The notes: generated by a model not told the origin, from the letters alone. DNA of 64,000 bases from Desulfonatronovibrio hydrogenovorans DSM 9292 (GCF_000686525.1 NZ_JMKT01000008.1:248001-312000), one strand, 5' to 3'; positions 36,051 through 46,458 are shown, counted from the first letter of the stretch. Program-made: numbers and translations.

Positions 36051-37106
36051 TCAGATGATGCCCCTGAGGGCCAGCCCTGTGGCCACAACAAACTGGGGTT
36101 TGACCGAATCCAGGTATCTGGGGTCAAAGTCATTGGCAGAGACCCTGATGTTTTTCCATGGATCAAGATGATGGGTTTCCATACCCAGTTCTTCCTGAAA
36201 AAATTCTTTGATCCCCTTGAGCAGGCTTCCTCCGCCGGACAGAAAAATTCTGTCGGCCTGACCTGCTTCAGGGGCGGATGTCTGGTAAAAGCCAATAAGC
36301 CTTCTGATTTCCTGAGTCCAAGAGCTGAGGGTGGCTGCAATTTCCTTGGACAGGGCTGTAATCTCAGACTGGTCTGCTGATGCTGGACCCTCAAGTTTTA
36401 TTTTTTCCGCCTCGGACCTGCTGATTTCCAGCTGATTCGAGATTACATCAGTCAATTGTCTGCCGCCAAATGACATCTCCCGGAAAAAAACAGGCTGGTT
36501 CTTCCAGAATATGGTAAAAATGCTCTGGAGTCCGCCGATGTCCAGGAGGTAGGCAGGTTCACTGACAAGCTCCGGATAGTTGAATTCAAAGCAGTTGCTG
36601 AGGGCAAAAGCATCTACATCCACAATCCCCAGAGAAAGTCCGCCATGGTCCATGATCTTGATCAGATCCTGAACCATTTTTTTCTTGCTGGCCACAAGCA
36701 TGACTTCCAGGGTATCTTCCTTACCCCCTGGTCCCATGACCTGGTAGTCCAGGTATACGTCATTGAGATCAAAAGGAATATACTGCCTGGCCTCCTTGTA
36801 AATACTCTGTTCCAGTTCCTTACGGGGTCTGGATTTGAAGAAGACCCGCTTGACTATTACCGAATGCCCTGCCATGGACGATATCACGACTCTGTCCCTG
36901 AGCCCAAGATGCTCCCATAATAATCTGGTCTTGGTCCCCTGCTGGGCCGGTCCTTCCAGATCCCTGGGCAGCCAGGGCAGCCGGGCAAGGTTTTCCAGCA
37001 CGGCAGTCTTGCCCTTGCCTGAAACCTTGACCGTCTTGCCCCAGGTACTGCCAAGGTCCAATCCGCAATTTGGGATTTTTGACCTGAAAAAATTAATTCT
37101 GTTCAA
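36051..37106 (-). CDS. pilM: Type IV pilus assembly ATPase-fold protein PilM
   Basis: 351 residues, actin-like fold: CGLDLGSTWGKTVKVSG (phosphate 1), LLDIGGLQSIFTIFWKNQPV (phosphate 2), and ADRIFLSGGGSLLKGI (adenosine loop), as in cytoplasmic PilM. The only upstream start in frame is TTG 37106; its ribosome binding site is poor, so translation may depend on the upstream uspA gene, which ends 22 bp before. First gene of pilMNOPQ. Confidence 0.92.
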   Translation of the reverse strand: MNRINFFRSKIPNCGLDLGSTWGKTVKVSGKGKTAVLENLARLPWLPRDLEGPAQQGTKTRLLWEHLGLRDRVVISSMAGHSVIVKRVFFKSRPRKELEQSIYKEARQYIPFDLNDVYLDYQVMGPGGKEDTLEVMLVASKKKMVQDLIKIMDHGGLSLGIVDVDAFALSNCFEFNYPELVSEPAYLLDIGGLQSIFTIFWKNQPVFFREMSFGGRQLTDVISNQLEISRSEAEKIKLEGPASADQSEITALSKEIAATLSSWTQEIRRLIGFYQTSAPEAGQADRIFLSGGGSLLKGIKEFFQEELGMETHHLDPWKNIRVSANDFDPRYLDSVKPQFVVATGLALRGII

Positions 37107-37128
37107 AGTATTTCTGATAAGCTGCTCG

Positions 37129-37569
37129 CTAACTGGGCCTTATGGTCATGACCGGCATGGTGGCTGATTTGACGATTTTTTCTGCAACAGAGCCGAACAG
37201 GACCCTGTCGATTCCCTTGCGTCCGTGGGTCCCCATGATGATCATGTCAATATTTTCTGTGTCGGCATAGTTCAGGATTTCCTCAGCTGCATAACCGCTC
37301 AGAACTTGCCCGGTCACGTTGATTTCGCTGAAGTTTTCCTGAATAAAGGTATCCATTGTTTTTTCAGCGCCAGTGACGATTTCTCCCACAAAATTTTCAA
37401 TGGAAGTGGGGGGAACGTGAAAGCCTACATACTGGGAAAGACTGGGTGCCACGTAAACCACCTTGACAGAAGCATCCAGGGATTTAGCAATGAGCTGGGC
37501 GTAGGAAGCGACCTTGGCGCTCATCTCGGAAAAATCAACAGCGCACATGATGTTCTTGATTTGAGTCAT
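37129..37569 (-). CDS. Universal stress protein
   Basis: 146 residues from ATG 37569 (GGGAGGAG upstream; a longer frame to 37611 is less likely). UspA fold with ATP-binding signature GTHGRKGIDRVLFGSVAEKI, which keeps the G-x2-G-x9-GS spacing, so it is probably of the ATP-binding class. Role is stress resistance of unknown mechanism. It is 22 bp upstream of pilM and could share its transcript. Confidence 0.92.
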   Translation of the reverse strand: MTQIKNIMCAVDFSEMSAKVASYAQLIAKSLDASVKVVYVAPSLSQYVGFHVPPTSIENFVGEIVTGAEKTMDTFIQENFSEINVTGQVLSGYAAEEILNYADTENIDMIIMGTHGRKGIDRVLFGSVAEKIVKSATMPVMTIRPS

Positions 37570-37672
37570 AACTCCTCCCTTAATTGGTGAACTTTTGCTG
37601 ATAATAGTCAATGTTGCCTGATTTTTAAAGGATAAACAAGTTGTTTAAGTGTTGTTCAAGGAGAAACCGGTA

Positions 37673-37885
37673 ATGCCTATTTTTGAGTACTATTGCGTAA
37701 AATGTAAAGAATTATTTGAAGAACTCGTCTTCAATCCTGAGAATGAAGATATTGTCTGTCCGGTCTGCAGAGAAAGGGAGCATGTCAAGCGGTGCGTCTC
37801 AGCTACAACCCGGACCAGGGGTTCAGGGAGGGTGGACAGTAATTTTTCGCCAGGTCCGGGCTGTGGGCCTGGGGCTTTTTCCTGA
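37673..37885 (+). CDS. FmdB-family zinc ribbon protein
   Basis: 70 residues from ATG 37673, with AAGGAG ahead. The opening MPIFEYYCVKCKELFEELV and a single CxxC...CxxC zinc ribbon (C8, C11, C29, C32) are characteristic of the FmdB putative regulatory family, whose function is not well known. The tail is Gly/Ser-rich. It is divergent from uspA and converges with the EF-G gene. Confidence 0.88.
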   Translation: MPIFEYYCVKCKELFEELVFNPENEDIVCPVCREREHVKRCVSATTRTRGSGRVDSNFSPGPGCGPGAFS

Positions 37886-37897
37886 AAATAATTCAGA

Positions 37898-37914
37898 GGC
37901 TTTGGTTCAAAGCC
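37898..37914. terminator. Short hairpin between convergent fmdB and EF-G genes
   Basis: GGCTTTG-GTT-CAAAGCC, a perfect 7-bp stem directly beside the EF-G stop codon, followed by CTATTT on the plus strand. Probably a weak terminator for fmdB. Confidence 0.4.
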
Positions 37915-39963
37915 CTATTTACCTACAGCATCAAACCGGTCGAATTTCATGGTCAGACCGGCCCGGCCCTGAGTAGCTGAACGCAGTTCAGTGGAAAATC
38001 CGAACATATGGCTCAGGGGAGTCAGGGATTTAATGATCTTCTGGCCATGATGGTCGAACATGTTTTCAATCTGGGATCCCTTGCTTCCAAGAAGGCTGAC
38101 GCATTCCCCGACAAAGTCAGACGGGGTGGATATTTCCACCAGCATTATGGGCTCCAGCAGGACAGGCCCGGCCTGAGCCAGGGCCTGTTTCAGGGCCTGG
38201 AAAGAGGCCAGTCTGAATCCAACAGAGTCAGCCCCGTCTCTGGCCGCCATTTTCTTGACCCTGACCACAATGTCGGTGACTGGATAACCTTTGAGTTCAC
38301 CTGCCTGGAGACCGTCCTCAATGCCTTCTTGAACAGCTCCGGTCCAGGCCTGAGACCATTGATCAAAGTCAATTTCCATGATGATTCTGTTGCCCTGGCC
38401 CCTTGGAGCGGGCTCGACCTCAAGATCCACAAAGCCGTAATGAAATTCTTCTCCCAGTTCCCTGGCATATTCAGCTTCTGTCCTGGCCCGGGTGGTGATG
38501 CTTTCCTGATAGACCACCTGGGGATTGCCAGACCTGAACTCAACCCCGTATTCCCGTTTGATCCGCTGCAGGACCACATCAAGATGCAGTTCGCCCATTC
38601 CTGACAGGATTATCTGGTCAGTGTCCTTGTGCCTCTCAAAAAACAGGGTAGGATCTTCCTGGAGGAGCTTTTCTACAGCAAAAATCAGCTTTTCCTCTTC
38701 CTGGCTGTTTTTTGGTTCCAGGGCCAGGGAAATGACCGGGGTGTAATCACTGATCTTTTCCAGGAGGACCGGGTCTTTTTCCAGGCAGAGGGTATCGCCG
38801 GTGCGGGCGTTTTTCAGCCCGGCCACAGCCACTATTTGTCCGGCCACAGCCTGATCAACCTTTTCTTTGTGATTGGCGTGGAGGGTGAATATCCTGGCTA
38901 GGCGTTCGCTTAAGGTCTGGGTGGAATTGAAAACAGTCTGACCGGCTTCCAGCCGGCCTGAATAAAGGCGCAAAAAGCAGAGCTTGCGACCGGTTTCCAG
39001 GCTGACCTTGAACACCAGGGCGGACAAAGGGGCTTTAACAGCAGGTGCAAAGGAAACCCGGTCCTTTGTCTGGGGGTGGACACCTGATGCCTGGGGCACA
39101 TCCTCCGGAGAAGGGAGGTAATGGCAGACTGCGTCCATGACCGGCTGAATGCCGATGTTTTTCAGCGCTGATCCGGAAAGAACCGGAACCCCTTTGAGAT
39201 CCAAAGTGGCCCTGCGAAGAGCGGCCCTTATTTTTTCAGGAGGAATTTCCCTGTTCTCCAGGTAATCCTCCATGATCTGGTCATCTATCTCAGACAAAGA
39301 CTCCAGCAGGCTGTTTCTCCATTCATCCAGCAAAGGGGCTTCTGCTTTATCCGGGCGGGAAACTACAATGTCCCGGCCGGAACTGTCCTGGTCAAAGACA
39401 AGCTTACTGCCCGAAACAACGTCAAGTATTCCCTGAAAGTCTTCACCCTGGCCCAGAGGGACATGGACAGGCAGGGGAAAGGCGCCGAGCCTGCTGCGCA
39501 TGGCCTGCAGAACTTCTCTGAAGTCAGCGCCTGGCCGGTCCATCTTGTTAATAAAGGCGATTTTGGGAATGTGGTATTTGGCTGACTGGCGCCACACAGT
39601 TTCACTCTGGGGTTCAACCCCGCCTACAGCGCAGAAAACAGCCACAACACCATCCAGAACCCGCAGGGCCCGGTCCACCTCAATGGTGAAGTCAACGTGT
39701 CCAGGGGTGTCAATGATGTTTACGGTTTTGTCCTGCCACAGGCATGAGGTGCAGGCTGAAGCAATGGTGATGCCTCTTTCCTGCTCTTCGGGCATGAAGT
39801 CCATGGTGGCTGTTCCTTCATGGACTTCTCCCATGCGATGAATTTTCCGGGTATAGTAAAGGATGCGCTCGGTCAGGGTGGTCTTGCCTGCGTCGATATG
39901 GGCTATGATCCCGATGTTCCTGATCTTCCTGAGGTAATCAGCAGCCAGGCCCGAAGACTTCAT
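37915..39963 (-). CDS. Elongation factor G paralogue
   Basis: 682 residues from ATG 39963; upstream extension overlaps the preceding gene and is not conserved. Five-domain EF-G layout: G domain with AHIDAGKTTLTE (21-32), a switch region TMDFMPEEQERGITIASACT, DTPGHVDF and NKMDRPGADF; domain II; and C-terminal domains IV-V with EFHYGFVDLEVEPAPRG. The MPEEQERGIT switch and SCLW insertion suggest the secondary EF-G type, not the main FusA that sits with ribosomal genes. Secondary EF-G proteins are thought to act in ribosome recycling or under stress. It is coupled to an upstream unknown gene. Confidence 0.88.
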   Translation of the reverse strand: MKSSGLAADYLRKIRNIGIIAHIDAGKTTLTERILYYTRKIHRMGEVHEGTATMDFMPEEQERGITIASACTSCLWQDKTVNIIDTPGHVDFTIEVDRALRVLDGVVAVFCAVGGVEPQSETVWRQSAKYHIPKIAFINKMDRPGADFREVLQAMRSRLGAFPLPVHVPLGQGEDFQGILDVVSGSKLVFDQDSSGRDIVVSRPDKAEAPLLDEWRNSLLESLSEIDDQIMEDYLENREIPPEKIRAALRRATLDLKGVPVLSGSALKNIGIQPVMDAVCHYLPSPEDVPQASGVHPQTKDRVSFAPAVKAPLSALVFKVSLETGRKLCFLRLYSGRLEAGQTVFNSTQTLSERLARIFTLHANHKEKVDQAVAGQIVAVAGLKNARTGDTLCLEKDPVLLEKISDYTPVISLALEPKNSQEEEKLIFAVEKLLQEDPTLFFERHKDTDQIILSGMGELHLDVVLQRIKREYGVEFRSGNPQVVYQESITTRARTEAEYARELGEEFHYGFVDLEVEPAPRGQGNRIIMEIDFDQWSQAWTGAVQEGIEDGLQAGELKGYPVTDIVVRVKKMAARDGADSVGFRLASFQALKQALAQAGPVLLEPIMLVEISTPSDFVGECVSLLGSKGSQIENMFDHHGQKIIKSLTPLSHMFGFSTELRSATQGRAGLTMKFDRFDAVGK

Positions 39964-39964
39964 A

Positions 39965-40825
39965 TTATTTTTTCTCCTTCCAGCAGTATCTTTTTGTCTT
40001 GAAAAAATCCGGGTCCAGATCCGGCCAGATCCAGAAGGCTTCCATGCCTCTGGTAAAGCCGATGGGAATGCTGGTCTTGCTGAAAATGCGGCAGGGTCCG
40101 AAAAAAATATCAAAAAAACAGCTGGCTGAGTCCAGCTCTGTTCCGATCCTGGTCATTTCCAGAGGGGCGTTCTGAACTCCGGGACCAGCTGCAAAGAATT
40201 CCACATCAGAATGATACCGGCCAAGAGCCGGATAATCAGGCTGATGGTCAGGATCGATCCAGACCAGTCCCCTTGGCCTGGCATCATGACCCAGCCGGAT
40301 TTTTTTCTGAATCCGAAAGGCCCTGCTCCACAAGTCGTATCTGATATTTTGACCGCTGAGATCAACCAGGACTGAACAGTCATGGCTGTTGTGCTGTTCC
40401 AGGGGCTGCTCAAATTCATCCAGGCCGGCCAGAACGATGTTTTCTATGCCGGCAAGTTCCAGGGCAGTCAGGAGCAAGGGGTTGGGTTCATTTTTCTGGT
40501 CCAGGATTAAAAAGACGAAGATATCCGGCACACCGGCTGAAAGTGCTGGAAGCACCGCAGCCAGAAGTCTGTTCCAGGCTGGATGATCTGCTTGCATGAT
40601 AAAAAAGGCATTGCTGACCGGAGCCATTAATTCTTTCTGCATGAAACCGGCCCGCATGATGTTGAATCTGGTTGATTCAATGACTGGGCCGGGGCTGTAG
40701 CAGTTAAAAAGACAGGCAATGTGTTTTTTCATCCATGACCGGGTTAGCTCTCCGGTCTGATCATAGGAGCTGGCCAGGAGTTCATCATCGGCCAGGTATT
40801 TTTCCCAAAGTCTGGACAGGGACAT
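39965..40825 (-). CDS. Unknown protein coupled to the EF-G paralogue
   Basis: 286 residues, not recognised with confidence. No signal peptide or membrane helices. A Rossmann-like middle part (LLAAVLPALSAGVPDIFVFL, then LLTALELAGIENIVLAGLDE) faintly recalls the aldehyde/histidinol dehydrogenase superfamily, but no catalytic Cys or His pattern of those enzymes is clear. GGAGGTCTTTC sets the start. It ends one base before the EF-G start codon, so both are coupled. This tight link suggests a function tied to the ribosome factor or shared regulation. Confidence 0.75.
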   Translation of the reverse strand: MSLSRLWEKYLADDELLASSYDQTGELTRSWMKKHIACLFNCYSPGPVIESTRFNIMRAGFMQKELMAPVSNAFFIMQADHPAWNRLLAAVLPALSAGVPDIFVFLILDQKNEPNPLLLTALELAGIENIVLAGLDEFEQPLEQHNSHDCSVLVDLSGQNIRYDLWSRAFRIQKKIRLGHDARPRGLVWIDPDHQPDYPALGRYHSDVEFFAAGPGVQNAPLEMTRIGTELDSASCFFDIFFGPCRIFSKTSIPIGFTRGMEAFWIWPDLDPDFFKTKRYCWKEKK

Positions 40826-41012
40826 GAAAGACCTCCATTGCGGCCTGCCTTTTGTGTAATGAAAACAGCTTTACAGTCGATAAATTTTAAAGGTCGTGAA
40901 AGTGTTGTCAAGAGAAACCTGAGAGATGGACTGTCTGGGCAGAAGTATATTTTCCTTGCTCTGCTGGCTGAACTTTATTAATTATCTCAGATAAAAATGG
41001 CAGGAGGTTTTT

Positions 41013-43394
41013 ATGAGGGTTTCAATATTCTGGAAGCTGATGGGCATGGTGGCGGTGACTGTCCTGCTTTTGAGCACAGCAGTCTTTTTTACCACCAATC
41101 ACTTTGTATCCAAAGGTTTTGATCAGGAATCAGTCAAGACCATAACCAATTTTCAGGGTGCTGTTGCCCATCAGCTGAAAGACCTTGAAGACTTTTATCT
41201 GAAGACGGCCTACCTCCTGGCCCAGGATATTGATGTAGCCTCAGCCGTGGATTCCGGTGCCACCGGATTTCTGCGCGAATATGCCAGGGAGATCATGGAG
41301 ATGACCGGGGTGGAATTCGTGACCATATCCAATACTGAAGGGGTGGTGGTGGCCAGGGGGCATTCAGACCGCTCCGGTGACAGTGTACTTGGTCAGTATA
41401 ATGTCCGCCAGGCCCTGGAAGATAATCCAGTGGTGGGCATTGAGTCCGGTACAGTGGTCCGGTTTTCCCTTAGGGCCGGATACCCGGTCAAGCTTTTTGA
41501 CCGGATAGTCGGGGTAGTCACTCTGGGTATGGACCTTGGCTCCAATGCCTTTGTGGACTCGGTCCGGGAAAGGCTGGGGGTGGAGACAACCATTTTTGAA
41601 GGTGACACCAGGCTGGCCACCACCATCATGAGCAACGGACAGAGGGCCACTGGGACCAGAATGGATAATCCCCTGGTCATTGAAACCGTTCTCAGGGGCT
41701 CTCAGGTTTTTCTGGACCGGAATCTGATTCTGGGCAGGATGTACGATACAGCCTACTGGCCCATCAAGGACATCCAGGGACAGACTGCAGGCATGTATTT
41801 CATCGGCATTGACCGGGAGACCATTGAAGAAGCCCAGTGGGCCACCCTTTCTTCCATCCTGTGGATGAGCCTGCTCATCGGAGCGGTCATGCTGCTGGCC
41901 GGTTTTTTCTTTGCAAAGAGCATTGCCAGACCCCTGGTCCGGGCCACTGGTTTTGCCATGGATATTTCCCAGGGCAATCTTGGACACTCCCTGGACATCA
42001 GGAACAGGGATGAAATAGGTGATCTGGCCGGGGCCATGAACAAGGTCCGGGACAGCATCCAGGGAATCATCAGGGATGTTGGGAAGCTCTCGGACAATGT
42101 CCGGCATGGGAAAATTACATATGCCATTGCTGCTGACAGCTATTCCGGGGCTTATAAGGACCTGGTGGAGGACATAAACGGATCTTCAGAATCCATTGTC
42201 AATTATCTGGACAACCTGCCCACTCCGGCCATGATTGTGGATACGAACTGTACCATTCTCTGGATGAATAAAAAGGCCCTTGAATCCGCTGAATCTGACC
42301 CGGTCAACCAGAACTGCCGGACGGTTTACAGTATGGAGGGGTGCGGAACTGAAAGCTGTGCCACCAAAAGGTGCATGGCCACCAACAAATATGAATACGA
42401 TGAATCAGAACTGACCGTGGGGGACAAAACCTGTTATCTTGCTTATCACAGTGTGCCTATCCAGGATGCCCAGGGAGAGACTGTTGGAGCCTTTGAAGCC
42501 CAGGTGGATCTGACTGACATCAAGAATGCCCAGAAAAAGATGGTCGAGGTGGCCCAGAGTGCCAACGAGGTTTCTGATCGCCTGTCCTCTGCTGCAGAAG
42601 AGCTTTCCGCTCAGGTGGAACAATCCAGCCGCGGAGCTGAAGAGCAGAAGGAAAGGGCCGGAGAAACTGCCACTGCCATGGAGGAGATGAACGCAACTGT
42701 TCTGGAGGTGGCCAAGAATGCTTCCAGTGCAGCCCAGGATTCAGACCAGGCCAGAGATAAGGCCCATAAGGGATCAGAAGTGGTGACCAGGGCTGTTTCA
42801 GCCATTAACCAGGTCCATGAGCAGGCCGGCAAGATGAAGGAGGATCTGGATTCCCTGGGCAGACAGGCTGAAGAAATAGGCAGGATTATGAATGTCATTG
42901 ATGATATTGCCGACCAGACTAATCTCCTGGCCTTGAACGCGGCCATTGAAGCAGCCAGGGCTGGTGAGGCCGGGCGGGGCTTTGCCGTGGTGGCAGATGA
43001 GGTCAGAAAACTGGCTGAAAAGACCATGAATGCCACCAAGGAGGTGGGTCAGTCCATTACCAGTATTCAGGAAGGGACCAAATCCAATATCCAGGGCATG
43101 GACAGAGCTGCCCAGCTGGTGGAAGAGGCCACTGCCCTGGCCAATGAGTCCGGTGACGTTCTCAAGGAGATCGTGGGCCTGGTGGAAGCAGCAGCAGATC
43201 AGGTCCGGTCCATTGCCACAGCTACTGAAGAGCAGTCAGCAGCCAGTGAAGAGGTCAACAGGAGTATTGAGGACATCAACAGGATTTCAGCAGAAACCAG
43301 CGATGTCATGAATCAGTCAGCCCAGGCCATCAGCGAGCTGGCCAAGCTGGCCAATGAACTGCAGGGGTTGATTGAAAGGCTGAGACAGGTGTAA
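41013..43394 (+). CDS. Methyl-accepting chemotaxis protein with Cache sensor and Cys-rich PAS
   Basis: 793 residues. Transmembrane helices at about 8-28 and 280-302 enclose a Cache-type periplasmic sensor (about 32-275, [20 protein letters not shown] and [10 protein letters not shown]). HAMP (about 300-360) leads to a PAS domain (about 395-505) with an unusual cysteine cluster: C413, C435, C444, C449, C454 and C474 ([19 protein letters not shown]). The signalling domain ends without a CheR-docking pentapeptide and its tip [20 protein letters not shown] is the same as in the haem receptor at 23966-25987, with similar flanks. AGGAGG precedes ATG. Divergent from the EF-G operon. Confidence 0.92.
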   Translation: MRVSIFWKLMGMVAVTVLLLSTAVFFTTNHFVSKGFDQESVKTITNFQGAVAHQLKDLEDFYLKTAYLLAQDIDVASAVDSGATGFLREYAREIMEMTGVEFVTISNTEGVVVARGHSDRSGDSVLGQYNVRQALEDNPVVGIESGTVVRFSLRAGYPVKLFDRIVGVVTLGMDLGSNAFVDSVRERLGVETTIFEGDTRLATTIMSNGQRATGTRMDNPLVIETVLRGSQVFLDRNLILGRMYDTAYWPIKDIQGQTAGMYFIGIDRETIEEAQWATLSSILWMSLLIGAVMLLAGFFFAKSIARPLVRATGFAMDISQGNLGHSLDIRNRDEIGDLAGAMNKVRDSIQGIIRDVGKLSDNVRHGKITYAIAADSYSGAYKDLVEDINGSSESIVNYLDNLPTPAMIVDTNCTILWMNKKALESAESDPVNQNCRTVYSMEGCGTESCATKRCMATNKYEYDESELTVGDKTCYLAYHSVPIQDAQGETVGAFEAQVDLTDIKNAQKKMVEVAQSANEVSDRLSSAAEELSAQVEQSSRGAEEQKERAGETATAMEEMNATVLEVAKNASSAAQDSDQARDKAHKGSEVVTRAVSAINQVHEQAGKMKEDLDSLGRQAEEIGRIMNVIDDIADQTNLLALNAAIEAARAGEAGRGFAVVADEVRKLAEKTMNATKEVGQSITSIQEGTKSNIQGMDRAAQLVEEATALANESGDVLKEIVGLVEAAADQVRSIATATEEQSAASEEVNRSIEDINRISAETSDVMNQSAQAISELAKLANELQGLIERLRQV

Positions 43395-43410
43395 TTACTG
43401 TCTGCGGGAA

Positions 43411-46257
43411 GTGCGGTTGAACAAAGACGATTCAGACAAAACAGGGATCAAAGCAAGGCCGGGCCGGCTGTTCAGGGCTGCCCGGCTGACCCTTCTTTTG
43501 GGGTTGGCCGGCCTTGTGCTCCTGCTCCTGGCAGGACCGGCTGCTCTTGAACAGGTCTTAACCCGGCAATTGCGTCAGGCCGGTCTGGAAGACCCCGGGC
43601 TGAAGGTGCTGGCAGTCAATCATAAAGGCCTTCATCTTGGCCGGGTATCCTTTACCCAGCCCAGACTGGACATTGATCACGTTTCTGTGTCCTATTCACT
43701 GGGGAGTCTGGTCAGGGGGCGAGTAGATGAAATTTTTATCAGCGGTTTTAATCTCCATCTAGGTCTGACAGGTAATGGCCTTGATCCTGGCTTCCCGGAA
43801 CAAGGTCCTTCTTCAGGGTCCGGCCTGGTCCTTCCATTCAGCCGGGCTCAAATCAATTCTTCATTCCTGACTTTAACATTCCAGGGCAGAAAGCTTGCAA
43901 TCCCTTTTTCAGCCCGGGCTGATGTCCAGGAGAAAGAGCTGAAGTTCCGGGCAGACCCTAAACTTCCTGGAGTGCCGGTCATTATTTTCGGGCAAAGCAA
44001 CCTGGAAAACCTGGCTACGGAAGTAGGAGTCAGGGCCTTTTCCAGCACCACAGCTCCTTTGTCTGGAAATATTTCTGATGAGACTTCAATCCCGGTCAGC
44101 AGTCTGCTGGAGGCCGGACTAAGTCTGGACTGGGAATTGGACTCCCAGGGCAAAGGCAGAGGCAGAGTGGAGATCAAGGCCAGGTCTTCGGGGTTCAAAG
44201 CTGGTCTGGCAGACACCCGCCTGGAGCTGGACCAGGGATATTTTTCAGTTGGAGCGTATCTGGATGAAGCTCTTTTTTTTGAAGAGCTGCAGGCAGAGTT
44301 GAATCTGTCCAGACTGAGTTTTAATGAATTTTTTCTGGAAGATGTATCTTTAAGCCTGAATGATGTGGGCGCAGCCCTGGTTCTGTCCATGGAGGCAGCC
44401 AGACCTGTCCAGGGGGTTTTCAGGCTTCAGGTCGCCCAGCCCACTGTAAATGATTTTTTTTTCAAAGGTCATGACTACCAGGCTGAATTTGGGTGGAGTG
44501 CCTGGGCTGAATCCCCTTGGGAAGCTTTAAGGGGATTCATGCCAATGGAGCTGCTGGCGGAAAAGCCCTTGACATTGCAGGGTAAAGGTTCTGGTCGGGC
44601 CCATGTCACTGGTCAGGACTGGTTTGTGGAGGTGGGTGTCCATGAATCAGAGCTGGGGCCAATTGATGTTGCTGCACCGGATTTTTTTCTGGGGCTGGAC
44701 CAGTTTTTTCTTGCCTGGTCAGGAAACCTGCTGGCCGGACCTGATGAGGTTAAAATTCGTACTGACCCCAAAACCAGGCTTAAAATTCAGAATATTCTTT
44801 ATGAATCACCACAAACCAGGCTCAGCCTCCAGGGCCTTGAATTCCGTCCGGATTTTGAGTTGAATCTGGCTGGTAATGGTGACCTGAAAATATCCGGATC
44901 AGGCAAAAGTACCGGCAGATTTGAAGCCAGACTCAATGAAGCCAGGATCACGGGTGAGGCTTTTAAGGCTGAAGCAGACCTTCAATTTGCTTCTCAGCAG
45001 AATATGAAGGGCCTGGTCAGGCTCATGACCGATCTGAGCCTGGTGGATATCCCGGAGTCCAGCCTCAGAATCAGGGACATCAGCCTGGATATTCCGGCAG
45101 GGTTTGGCCTTGATACTCCGGGGCCAGGCAGTTTTTCCACCGGCTCGCTGATCTGGCAGGATCTGACCTGGTCTGGTCTGAAGGGACAGGCTGCTGTGCA
45201 GGACAACCTGGTCCGGATTAACGGATCATGGCCGTTTCTAAAGAATGCTGAACTGGACTTCACTTCAGAGCTGGATATTGATTCTGGCCAGGCAGTTTCC
45301 GGACGTTTGGCAGCCCGCACCGGATGGTTTGAGCTGCCGGAAAAGGATTTTCTGGTCCGGATCTCCCCGGCTTTTGAGTCTTTTGATGTTCAAGGGTCCA
45401 TGATGGCCGGCCTTGATCTGACCTTAAAAGGGGCTGCTCTGGATCCGGATTTGAAAGTTGAATTCAGAGACCTGAACTTGATCTATCCGGACATGGATCT
45501 GGAACTAACCGGAATCAAAGGCAGAATAGGGCTTGACAGTTTTTCCCCCTTGACCAGCCCAGGGAATCAGCGCATAGATGTTGCTAAGCTTAAGATAGGC
45601 AAGATCGAACTGGTTAACGGATTTGCAACCTTCAGACTGGACTCTGCGGATCGACTTTTCCTGGAAAGAACCAGGTGGAACTTTCCAGAAGGGGGCTTTG
45701 TTGCGGCCCACGCTTCCAGGTTCGACCTGGGGGATATGAGTGCGGATTTTGAGTTTTTCTTTGAAGACATTGATTTATTGCAGCTGGTGTCCAGGCTGAG
45801 CCAGGAAAAAATTGTCGGCAGCGGCCTGGTTTATGGCCGGGTCCCTGTCATATTTGAAGGGGGCCGGGTGATCTTGGAAGATGGATATCTATATTCAGTT
45901 CCAGGAACAGGTCGGCTTGGGATCAGGGATGAGGAATGGCTGGAAGTGCTGCTTCTGTATGTACGGGAGGCTATGAGGGGTCATCCCTATCTGAGCACAG
46001 TTTCTCAGCGCCTGGAGCAGGCCCTCAGGGATTTTGAATATAACTTCCTGGCCGTGAACCTGACCCGGGGAATGCTGGATACTTCAGCCAGGATAGAGCT
46101 CCGGGGCAGGGGGGTTGAGGGCGATCCCCCCCAGGAAGTGGGCGGTCTGGTCATAAATGTCAATGACCTGGGGGAGATCATCAATCGGGTCCTGCATTTC
46201 CAGATTTCCAAAGAAGAGTCCATTGAACGGGCCCTGGAAGGGCTGTTTGACTTTTGA
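43411..46257 (+). CDS. ydbH: YdbH-like AsmA-family intermembrane phospholipid transport protein
   Basis: 948 residues. One N-terminal transmembrane helix (about 22-48) is followed by a very long beta-rich periplasmic body with AsmA-like repeats, ending in a C-terminal DUF748/YdbH-type block (LYSVPGTGRLGIRDEEWL ... VRIELRG-type strands). YdbH is one of the E. coli AsmA-like proteins that span the envelope and move phospholipids to the outer membrane. Genes for YnbE and YdbL partners follow, making the assignment firm. The start is GTG 43411, 16 bp after the chemoreceptor stop; the ribosome binding site is poor. Confidence 0.85.
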   Translation: MRLNKDDSDKTGIKARPGRLFRAARLTLLLGLAGLVLLLLAGPAALEQVLTRQLRQAGLEDPGLKVLAVNHKGLHLGRVSFTQPRLDIDHVSVSYSLGSLVRGRVDEIFISGFNLHLGLTGNGLDPGFPEQGPSSGSGLVLPFSRAQINSSFLTLTFQGRKLAIPFSARADVQEKELKFRADPKLPGVPVIIFGQSNLENLATEVGVRAFSSTTAPLSGNISDETSIPVSSLLEAGLSLDWELDSQGKGRGRVEIKARSSGFKAGLADTRLELDQGYFSVGAYLDEALFFEELQAELNLSRLSFNEFFLEDVSLSLNDVGAALVLSMEAARPVQGVFRLQVAQPTVNDFFFKGHDYQAEFGWSAWAESPWEALRGFMPMELLAEKPLTLQGKGSGRAHVTGQDWFVEVGVHESELGPIDVAAPDFFLGLDQFFLAWSGNLLAGPDEVKIRTDPKTRLKIQNILYESPQTRLSLQGLEFRPDFELNLAGNGDLKISGSGKSTGRFEARLNEARITGEAFKAEADLQFASQQNMKGLVRLMTDLSLVDIPESSLRIRDISLDIPAGFGLDTPGPGSFSTGSLIWQDLTWSGLKGQAAVQDNLVRINGSWPFLKNAELDFTSELDIDSGQAVSGRLAARTGWFELPEKDFLVRISPAFESFDVQGSMMAGLDLTLKGAALDPDLKVEFRDLNLIYPDMDLELTGIKGRIGLDSFSPLTSPGNQRIDVAKLKIGKIELVNGFATFRLDSADRLFLERTRWNFPEGGFVAAHASRFDLGDMSADFEFFFEDIDLLQLVSRLSQEKIVGSGLVYGRVPVIFEGGRVILEDGYLYSVPGTGRLGIRDEEWLEVLLLYVREAMRGHPYLSTVSQRLEQALRDFEYNFLAVNLTRGMLDTSARIELRGRGVEGDPPQEVGGLVINVNDLGEIINRVLHFQISKEESIERALEGLFDF

Positions 46258-46302
46258 TCTTTTCCCAAATTAAGCGTTTTTTCATGTGACTGCCACCATC
46301 AC

Positions 46303-46382
46303 TGTCATTACGAGTATCTGGAGGGTGCCTGGCAATCACATGGATAACCAGCTGGGATTGCTTCGCTTTGCTCGTAATAACA
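46303..46382. repeat. TGTCATTGCGA-type palindromic intergenic repeat, copy 1
   Basis: TGTCATTACGAG (46303-46314) pairs with CTCGTAATAACA (46371-46382, one mismatch), with inner GCAATC/GATTGC arms. It is a degenerate copy of the GTCATTGCGAG...CGCAATGAC palindrome found between genes in many Desulfobacterota. It lies in the 200-bp gap between ydbH and ynbE; a second copy is at 63341-63418. Confidence 0.7.
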
Positions 46383-46458
46383 AAGAAACATCCCTTAGTT
46401 TAGGTTTTAGATTTTCAGGATCAGTACAGGAAATAGACAAGCAATACAGGAGAATTAC

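Noticed and set aside
39964-40113. Longer N-terminus for the EF-G paralogue
   Set aside because: Overlaps the preceding gene; EF-G homologues begin near the MKSSGLAADYLRKIRNIG segment.
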